NCBI GenBank assembly: GCA_003453595.1
Contig: DMOG01000025.1
Span: 23,326 to 59,255, forward strand
Length of the DNA stretch: 35,930 nucleotides
From: Candidatus Uhrbacteria bacterium
Lineage (GTDB): Bacteria > Patescibacteriota > Patescibacteriia > UBA9934
Reading direction: 5' to 3'
The translations under genes and the position numbers were made by a program. A model generated the notes under the pieces. The model saw nothing but the letters and a program-made list of their open reading frames with translations, did not search any database and was not told the origin of the DNA. This document shows, in pieces, positions 30,474 to 35,930 of this stretch (the first letter of the stretch is position 1; each line of letters opens with the position of its first letter).

Positions 30474-30688
30474 AGAAAATGGGGTTAAAGGGTGTAAAAG
30501 GTTGAAAGGGGGGTAAAGAGGCGGGGCGAGAAATCTTCTCGAGAAGATCTCTCCTATCGTTGAGATGGAAATGAAGGGGGTCGTACCCGATCGAATGTCA
30601 ACATAAACAAAGGGATTTCTCAGATGTCGGACGGCTTTTGGAATGGTGACATGTTCTATCGCTGTGCACTGCGCATCGTGTAACCCCA
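30474..30688. other. Intergenic region with palindrome, no gene seen
   Basis: It holds a perfect 16-bp palindrome, ATCTTCTCGAGAAGAT (30533-30548). It also has a stretch, GGGATTTCTCAGATGTCGGA with GGAATGGTGACA following, that resembles common dispersed intergenic repeats. No start codon with signals is seen on the plus strand. Confidence 0.45.
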
Positions 30689-31576
30689 TCAATACCCCAC
30701 CGGCCGCTTGATACTTCTGGTAATCTCGGCTATGAGCATTGGTGGAACATTGATATGACTAAGGTCTGCGGTTCCATTTTTTTCTTCAGCAATTTTTTGC
30801 AAATATCCAATCGTTGATATATCAAGACCGATAAGAGTCCCGGCAACTGCATCAACTGCAACTGTGTCAAACCCAGCCAGTACAAATCCCATTGGAATCG
30901 CTGAACCTTGAACTGGACCTTCACCTTCCATCACTATTATACCATCAACAATCCCAAGATCGCACGGCTTTTCTTTGTACAAACTGGCAATGCTTTGACT
31001 ATGTGCCTCTTCCCCTTCTTCTTCCAACCATGGCCAACGCGCCCAAACCCGACCAGTGGCACTGATACGAGAAGGTACAATCCATGTGCCTGTTGTCCAA
31101 GAATAAACGCAAGCATCAAGTCCAACTTGATCGTGAACCTTAAGCGGCGCCAAGCAAATCGTCAAATCTGACTCAACCGCTATTTTTGATCTGTAAATAG
31201 GATTTTGCGATCCATCACGCCGGATTGTTGATCCATCAACAGAATTATCATCGAACAAATCAACCAGCTCGATATCAAAATATTCATTTAATAATCTCTC
31301 ATAGCCAAGATGCTCAAACCCAGCTTTTGTACCGCGATACGCAGCATCACCAACTTTTACCGGTGTTTTGCAATAGGTCTGAATAACATCAAGTAATCCG
31401 CGCACAGCATCAACATGCGTACAGGCCAGCTCATATTGATAATCAACAAGGTTAACCTTAATAAATATCGACTTGGCCTCCTTACACTTAGTAATAAATT
31501 CATCGCCAAGCTCCTCAACCGCCTTGCGCACAGTCTGTCGCCTATTCTCCCCAGTTTGTAAAATCACATTTTTCAT
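30689..31576 (-). CDS. DUF362-domain protein
   Basis: A 295-aa DUF362 protein. The N-terminal half has FIKVNLVDYQYELACTHVDA and VKVGDAAYRGTKAGFE; the centre has LTICLAPLKVHDQVGLDAC; the C-terminal half has VDGIIVMEGEGPVQGSAIP and AGFDTVAVDAVAG, all typical of the family. No ferredoxin cluster is attached. Function is not established; family members are thought to be iron-sulfur- or cofactor-linked. It lies upstream of the NadM-like gene, with a 215-bp gap if the short start of that gene is right. Confidence 0.82.
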   Translation of the reverse strand: MKNVILQTGENRRQTVRKAVEELGDEFITKCKEAKSIFIKVNLVDYQYELACTHVDAVRGLLDVIQTYCKTPVKVGDAAYRGTKAGFEHLGYERLLNEYFDIELVDLFDDNSVDGSTIRRDGSQNPIYRSKIAVESDLTICLAPLKVHDQVGLDACVYSWTTGTWIVPSRISATGRVWARWPWLEEEGEEAHSQSIASLYKEKPCDLGIVDGIIVMEGEGPVQGSAIPMGFVLAGFDTVAVDAVAGTLIGLDISTIGYLQKIAEEKNGTADLSHINVPPMLIAEITRSIKRPVGY

Positions 31577-31661
31577 AACCCTAGTTTAGCATATCAGAAC
31601 ACAGACGCCAGACTCCAGAACCCAGATAAACGACAAGCCTGTGGATAGAGTAACCACCAGA

Positions 31662-31742
31662 CTTAGTCTTATGAGACTTAGTCTCTAGAGACTAAGTCTC
31701 CATGTCTTAGACAAAGAGACTTAGACATTTTGTCTAAGTCTC
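31662..31742. repeat. Cluster of palindromes built from AGACTTAG
   Basis: A 28-bp perfect palindrome (31673-31700, arm GAGACTTAGTCTCT) is followed by a 12-bp stem GAGACTTAGACA/TGTCTAAGTCTC with loop TTT (31716-31742). AGACTTAGTC or its complement occurs about six times in 81 bp. It lies between the stop of the ABC exporter gene and the start of the DUF362 gene, both on the minus strand. It may end exporter transcripts or be a nested repeat element. Confidence 0.8.
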
Positions 31743-31823
31743 GAGAAAAAATAATCAATGTTTACAGGGTTTTTGAAAAAAGAGAGAGGCCAAGTTTATC
31801 TGTCGTCTGGCTTCTGTACTTCC

Positions 31824-33614
31824 CTACACATACCCACCCGCCTGGATGGTCCAGAATTCTTTGTATATTGCGCAGGTTTTAATGAGCTCCTCGTGTGTTC
31901 CTTGTGCTACAATTTTACCTTTGTCCATCACCAGAATCTGATCTGCGTCCATGACTGTTGAAAGTCGGTGAGCAATGACGATTGTTGACCGCCCGGTCAT
32001 TGCTATCTTTAGAGCAGCTTGCAAATCATGTTCTGTTTTTGAATCCAACGCACTGGTTGCCTCATCAAGTACGAGGATTGGTGGATCCTCAAGCAAGACT
32101 CTGGCCAAAGCAATTCTTTGCTTTTCTCCGCCCGAGAGCTTTACTCCCCGCTCTCCCACAATTGAATTATAACCCTTTGGCAAACCTTTGATGAAATTAT
32201 GCGCCTGCGCTCGCTTGGCAGCGGCTTGAACCTCTTTGAGCGACGCAGTTGGTCTGGCTAGTCGGATGTTATTAATGATCGAGTCGTGGAACAAAAGATT
32301 TTCCTGCATGACAAATCCCACATTTTCTCGCAGACTCTTGAGTGTTAAATCTCGAATATCAATGCCGTCAACACTAATTGAACCTGTGCGTGGATCATGA
32401 TATCGAAGCATCATTTGAGCCAGCGTTGACTTTCCTGCCCCTGACTCACCAACCAGTGCAAACACTTTTCCATCAGGAATTGTAAAGGACACATCCTTGA
32501 GCACCGTTCTTCCTTCTTTGTATCCAAACGAAACTTTATCAAAAACTATTTCACCCCTAACTTTCTTTAATGCTATTGCGTGTGGTTTATCTTTAATGTC
32601 GGGAATCGCATACCAGTAGCTTGATGCGCGGTTCAAATACACAAAGGACTTGGAAAGATTTGGCAAAGTTGACATGATCATCTGCACAGAGCCAAATAAA
32701 AAGTTGGCAAAGCCCAAAAACATAATTAGTGTTCCAATCGAAGTTGTGCCTTGCAGTACAAGCCAGGCGCCAGCCATAAACAAAATCAGCCTGCCTGAAA
32801 TATAAATTGCGCCATATCCAGCTTCCACAGTTGCCCACAAACGGTTGATAGCAAATTGATGCTTGCATGAAAGCGCATAAAGCTTGGCAAATGATTTTAC
32901 AGAACGATCCTCACCTGAAAAACTTTTAACTGTTGCGATGTTGGAAATTGCGTCAGCAACATGACCAGTAATTTTATCCCAATATTTACCAACAGAATTT
33001 TGTTGACGATTTGCTGTCTTTAAATTCACAAAACCAACAATAATCGACAATGGAACAGGTATGAGTGCGACTAGCGCCAGACGCCAGTCTAAATACAAGC
33101 CAATACCAATAGCGGCGATGAATCTTGTACCAGCTTCCAGGAATGTCCGCACCCCATGAAACGCAATATTCCAAATTGAATCCCAAACATTATCAAACCG
33201 ACGCAAAATCTCACCAGAACGCTCGGTTTTAAAAAGTTCCATATCAAGCCTGAGCAACCGCGCATACCAAGCTTGCAAGAATGCTCCCATTAACCAATTA
33301 CCAAACATCCAACTAAAATACATGTAAACAGCGCCAACGCTTGTTTCAAAAAGCACCAAACCTCCCCAAATAAGAAGAAACGGAATGATTAATCGAAACG
33401 CAGGCATCGCCTCTGTAGCTTCACTAACTGAATTTATGACCGAATCAATTATCGATCCATAAATATATGGCTCAGCAACGGCAAAACCAGAAAGTACAAT
33501 CGCAAGAATTGCAAACATTGGAAGATACCATCGCCATGGCCTTACCGACGGCCAAACCATCTTCCAAATTTTTTTATACTCAACAGGATATTTTTTCTTT
33601 TCCTCCTTGGACAT
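31824..33614 (-). CDS. ABC-type exporter, fused membrane and ATPase domains
   Basis: A 596-aa half-transporter of the MsbA/multidrug type. The membrane domain (about 1-320) has six hydrophobic segments beginning WYLPMFAILAIVLSGFAVAE. The ATPase domain has Walker A VGESGAGKSTLAQM, Q-loop VGFVMQENLLFHDS, signature KLSGGEKQRIALAR, Walker B ILVLDEATSALDS and switch His in VIAHRLSTV. All catalytic residues are present, so a homodimer should be active. The substrate (lipid, drug or peptide) is unknown; no C39 protease domain is present. ATG 33614 (MSKEEK) is chosen over 33653 because TATAAT lies 7 nt upstream of it, giving an almost leaderless mRNA. Confidence 0.92.
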   Translation of the reverse strand: MSKEEKKKYPVEYKKIWKMVWPSVRPWRWYLPMFAILAIVLSGFAVAEPYIYGSIIDSVINSVSEATEAMPAFRLIIPFLLIWGGLVLFETSVGAVYMYFSWMFGNWLMGAFLQAWYARLLRLDMELFKTERSGEILRRFDNVWDSIWNIAFHGVRTFLEAGTRFIAAIGIGLYLDWRLALVALIPVPLSIIVGFVNLKTANRQQNSVGKYWDKITGHVADAISNIATVKSFSGEDRSVKSFAKLYALSCKHQFAINRLWATVEAGYGAIYISGRLILFMAGAWLVLQGTTSIGTLIMFLGFANFLFGSVQMIMSTLPNLSKSFVYLNRASSYWYAIPDIKDKPHAIALKKVRGEIVFDKVSFGYKEGRTVLKDVSFTIPDGKVFALVGESGAGKSTLAQMMLRYHDPRTGSISVDGIDIRDLTLKSLRENVGFVMQENLLFHDSIINNIRLARPTASLKEVQAAAKRAQAHNFIKGLPKGYNSIVGERGVKLSGGEKQRIALARVLLEDPPILVLDEATSALDSKTEHDLQAALKIAMTGRSTIVIAHRLSTVMDADQILVMDKGKIVAQGTHEELIKTCAIYKEFWTIQAGGYV

Positions 33615-33640
33615 AAACAAATTATAACACAAGAAAATAT

Positions 33641-33684
33641 CGTTGTGGATCAAGCGATGTGGATTAACACGATGTGGATTAAAC
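33641..33684. repeat. Three direct 14-15 bp repeats, DnaA-box-like
   Basis: CGTTGTGGATCAAG, CGATGTGGATTAACA and CGATGTGGATTAAAC lie head to tail just upstream of the ABC exporter promoter. The core TGTGGATYA differs by one base from the DnaA box TGTGGATAA. They could bind a repressor or DnaA. Confidence 0.65.
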
Positions 33685-33839
33685 TTGACGCAATCAATGA
33701 GAAAAGCTACATTATTGATATCAATACGAGAAAGGATCCAAACGGTTAACTACCTAAGGAGCCTTTTTCTTTTTGTATTTTTTCTTTTATCCCATTTGCA
33801 TCTAGATAATCAAAATATTCTGAACCTAATTTTTTATCA

Positions 33840-33869
33840 AAAACACCCGCGCAATTATGTGGGTGTTTT
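33840..33869. terminator. Bidirectional terminator
   Basis: AAAACACCC (33840-33848) pairs with GGGTGTTTT (33861-33869). A-rich and T-rich flanks let it work on both strands. It ends the frameshifted gene to its right. The stretch 33685-33839 to its left contains a possible plus-strand promoter (TTGACG, 17 bp, TACATT), but no clear gene. Confidence 0.7.
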
Positions 33870-33898
33870 AATTCTTTGATACTTTAACTATGCAAAAA

Positions 33899-34269
33899 TT
33901 ATTTTTTTGATTTATGCAATTCACCACCTAATTGATCTGCATGTAATTCACGCTCAACCTCATCATCTTTCGCTCTTTCGTCTTTAAGAAATTTTTGCAT
34001 CTCTACTAACCGTTCACGGCTGTCTTCCGAAATGGCACCTACCCCTGTTTGTGAAATCCTATTTTTCTCAATTAACGCCTCTGCCTCCAATTTCATTCTT
34101 TCAAGTTGCAGTTCCAAATCATTCTTTCACCTTGTACACTTTCAGCTGTTTTTTGAAATTCTTCTGTGGTCATAGCGGGTCTATGATCTGGTAAATCTGT
34201 TTTACAGGCCTCAGCAGAACCTACCAATGAACCTAGTCCTATAACTTTTAGGAAGTTACTAAATTTCAT
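33899..34269 (-). pseudogene. Exported coiled-coil protein gene broken by a frameshift
   Basis: Two frames on the minus strand join into one plausible protein of about 123 aa. The first (34269 to 34093) has a signal-like start MKFSNFLKVIGLGSLVGSAEAC (22 residues; hydrophobic core VIGLGSLVGSA, Cys at the likely cleavage site) and runs to SVQGER. The second frame continues with ELQLERMKLEAEALIEKN, a charged coiled-coil helix, and ends in GGELHKSKK. A one-base loss near 34122 in GAAAGAATGATTTGG would explain the switch, since an extra A gives ...ER-ND-LELQLERM. A good promoter precedes it. It may be a recent pseudogene, a phase-variable gene, or an assembly error. Confidence 0.55.
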
Positions 34270-34299
34270 AATAATTGAATATGTGACTTATTGAATAAT

Positions 34300-34328
34300 A
34301 TTATAAGCAAAATACTATATTTTCGCAA
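34300..34328 (-). promoter_or_regulatory. Promoter of the frameshifted exported protein gene
   Basis: On the minus strand TTGCGA (34323-34328), a 17-bp spacer and TATAAT (34300-34305) stand 31 nt before the ATG at 34269. Confidence 0.65.
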
Positions 34329-34380
34329 CACAAATTGCGCGAGCATCATGGGACGCGTACATGTTTAATTAATATTTTCG

Positions 34381-34414
34381 AAACAAAAAATAGAAACCGG
34401 TTTGGTTTCTATTT
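34381..34414 (-). terminator. Terminator of the UvrA-like gene
   Basis: AAATAGAAACC pairs with GGTTTCTATTT over 11 bp (34388-34398 and 34404-34414) with a 5-nt loop. On the minus strand it runs into TTTTTTGTTT. Confidence 0.8.
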
Positions 34415-34430
34415 CACAAAACGCAATGAT

Positions 34431-35834
34431 TTATAATTCAATTACATAATCGCAATTTACAATAATCTCTTCTTTATTTTCAGCAATCACAACAGTGTTA
34501 TTCTTGTCTATTATCTTTTGCAAAACAGTCATAAGCACAGGTAGATCGCTCAAGTGCAAACCACGGGAAGGAGTATCTAAAATATACAAACATCTATCCC
34601 CAAGTTTTTTTGATAATATTTTTGCAAGCCGAACGCGTTGAGCCTCTCCGCCACTTAATGTATTTGATTTCTGACTTAATGCTAGATATCCAAGACCAAC
34701 TTCTTGTAAAAATCCGAGTTTTCTTTTTACTAGCGGGATAGCATTAAACAGTTTTGCAACATCATCAATCGTCATTTCAAGTACATTATAAATTGATTTG
34801 CCTGAAAAAAGAACTTTGTTAATTTTATCTTTCGTAGCTTTGTTGATTTGTTTATTAACCAGAAAATCTGATTTGGTTAATTTATACTTTTTACTTTCAG
34901 GTAGTTTTGAATACACATCACGAATCGAATCTAAAATGCCTAAATATGTCGCTGGCGTGCTGGTGGAAATTGAGCTAAGTGAAGATTGATCGACAAAATA
35001 AGATCGTCGCACATTCGCTTTACCATCAATCGATTTTACCTTTACACCGGCACGGATCTTCCAAGCATTCTTACCTTTAAATAGCGAAGAAAAAATTACC
35101 GAAAGAAGCGTTGTCTTTCCTGCTCCAATTCTCCCAGCAATACAAACAAGGCCACATAATGGGAAGCTTACAGATACATCTTTTAAATTATTTTTTGTAA
35201 TCCACTTGATTGTTAATTGCTTACCCTTCATGCAGAGAGCCTTTTTATTTGGATCTCTGTCATATTCTACATTTGAAGCTTTATCTGAGAACACATAAGT
35301 CGATGTCGGGGTCTTGGCTTTCTTAAACTTATCGCGCGATCCTTGAAAAATTACCTCTCCGCCATTTGAGCCAGACTGTGGACCAAACTCAATAATATAG
35401 TCAGCTCCGGCAATTATATCTTTGCTGTGTTCCACCACGATAATTGATATACCTTTTTTCACAGCATTATGTAGCAGTTTCAATACAATCAATCGATCAG
35501 CTTTGGACATGCCTGCGCAAGGTTCGTCCACGATCAATAATTCACCACTCTTAATTTCTGACAGTATTTTTTTTAATCGCTCAAAATTAGTTTCACAAAA
35601 ACTTTTATTTTTTAATACTTTCGCTGTCTGCGGTAATATAAATACTTTTGGGAGCTTCGAAACTTCTGCTTTTACAGGAATCCCTTGTGATGCTCGAAAT
35701 AAAATATCATAAACAAACGAGGACTTACCGCTTCCACTCTTTCCAACAACTGCCACAAGTTTCTGAAGTGGTAAATCCACTGAGACATGCTTTAAATTAT
35801 TCGCCCGTGCATTTCTTACTTGAATTTTATTCAT
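34431..35834 (-). CDS. Truncated UvrA-like tandem ABC ATPase
   Basis: A 467-aa protein, half the length of UvrA, with two ATPase domains. Domain 1 has Walker A VVGKSGSGKSSFVYDILF (about 30-47) and Walker B LLIVDEPCAGMS, but no LSGG signature and no zinc finger or UvrB-binding insert. Domain 2 has Walker A IAGRIGAGKTTLLSVIF, signature NTLSGGEAQRVRLAKIL and a changed Walker B, YILDTPSRGLHLSD, where the catalytic Glu of D-E-P is Thr. In UvrA each ATP site combines Walker A/B of one domain with the signature of the other. Here only one full site (domain 1 plus signature 2) can form. Classical excision repair is therefore unlikely; a DNA-bound or resistance-type ATPase is possible. Confidence 0.82.
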   Translation of the reverse strand: MNKIQVRNARANNLKHVSVDLPLQKLVAVVGKSGSGKSSFVYDILFRASQGIPVKAEVSKLPKVFILPQTAKVLKNKSFCETNFERLKKILSEIKSGELLIVDEPCAGMSKADRLIVLKLLHNAVKKGISIIVVEHSKDIIAGADYIIEFGPQSGSNGGEVIFQGSRDKFKKAKTPTSTYVFSDKASNVEYDRDPNKKALCMKGKQLTIKWITKNNLKDVSVSFPLCGLVCIAGRIGAGKTTLLSVIFSSLFKGKNAWKIRAGVKVKSIDGKANVRRSYFVDQSSLSSISTSTPATYLGILDSIRDVYSKLPESKKYKLTKSDFLVNKQINKATKDKINKVLFSGKSIYNVLEMTIDDVAKLFNAIPLVKRKLGFLQEVGLGYLALSQKSNTLSGGEAQRVRLAKILSKKLGDRCLYILDTPSRGLHLSDLPVLMTVLQKIIDKNNTVVIAENKEEIIVNCDYVIEL

Positions 35835-35855
35835 ATTAACCAGATTATTATCTAA

Positions 35856-35864
35856 ATTATATCA
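35856..35864 (-). promoter_or_regulatory. Extended -10 element of the UvrA-like gene
   Basis: On the minus strand TGATATAAT, an extended -10 hexamer, lies about 22 nt before ATG 35834. No good -35 is seen, which fits an extended -10 promoter. Confidence 0.55.
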
Positions 35865-35930
35865 CAAACAATTCGATAAATATTGAGAATTAATATACAC
35901 TTTCAATGGGCTTTGTTGCTTAATTCCTCC

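Noticed and set aside
30474..30692. N-terminal extension of the NadM-like gene overlapping the DUF362 stop codon by ATGA
   Set aside because: The extension has no similarity to the family, and the nucleotide-binding signature begins right at the internal ATG 30473.
33685..33870. Possible small RNA from a plus-strand promoter (TTGACG, 17 bp, TACATT) to the hairpin at 33840
   Set aside because: The -10 is weak and the hairpin is fully explained as the terminator of the minus-strand gene; left as a remark only.
1..35930. CRISPR array, tRNA or rRNA genes
   Set aside because: I found no regularly spaced repeats with spacers, no cloverleaf-like segment, and no rRNA signatures by eye. A tRNA scan could still reveal something I missed.

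Overview
The window looks like a low-GC chromosome segment from a Candidate Phyla Radiation (Patescibacteria) organism. The evidence is the mix of a minimal division cluster start (mraZ-rsmH-ftsL), mltG, gpmI, a LOG-family protein, a DUF2207 membrane protein with a Gly-rich HSGGGFGGGGGGSW tail, and many orphan short proteins with single membrane segments. The standard code fits: UGA and UAA both end recognisable genes. I cannot name the phylum more closely from sequence alone.

Region 1 (about 1-13,560) is an accessory island. Nearly all genes lie on the minus strand as single-gene units separated by dyad-symmetric 36-183 bp sites. These sites begin with an RYYYAAC-like box and end with a GTTRRRY-like box, as integron attC sites do. 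No integrase lies in the window, so this is an integron-like cassette array without an integrase (CALIN-like). Cargo runs from left to right: a nucleotidyltransferase-fold protein, a creatininase-family pseudogene, an RBBP9-type hydrolase, an exported 96-aa protein, a RibD-type reductase, an acidic 110-aa protein, an empty mini-unit, and one 7.67-kb unit with a five-gene defence operon. Two unassigned genes (252-827 and 1016-1312) lie left of the first site. In each well-kept unit the sequence just inside the boxes is a unit-specific inverted repeat. It is separated from the box by a fixed 4-nt spacer, GATG on the left and TTTC on the right. Circularising a unit would bring the two arms together and extend the attC stem.

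The defence operon is transcribed leftward in this order: a RadC-DNA adenine methyltransferase fusion, a Dam-type methyltransferase, an AlwI-family type IIS endonuclease, SIR2, and HerA. It is bounded by inverted repeats of about 70-80 bp. This is the most interesting system in the window: a restriction-modification system and an NAD-targeting Sir2-HerA pair packed into one cassette-like unit.

Region 2 (13,553-22,141) is a chromosomal backbone on the minus strand. It holds two apparent operons: LOG protein, membrane protein, glycoside-hydrolase-like protein and flavin disulfide reductase; and sugar nucleotidyltransferase, mltG and DUF2207. A 51-aa membrane protein gene with its own promoter lies on the plus strand between them.

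Region 3 (22,172-24,896) is a rearranged tandem structure. Two nearly identical 300-bp REP/MITE-like elements and two 163-bp direct repeats frame two unrelated orphan genes on the plus strand.

Region 4 (24,862-35,834) is backbone again: a PAP2 phosphatase, gpmI, the start of the division (dcw) cluster, a GC-richer patch of small orphan genes, a nucleotidylyltransferase and DUF362 pair, an ABC exporter, a frameshifted exported protein gene, and an unusual truncated UvrA-like ATPase.
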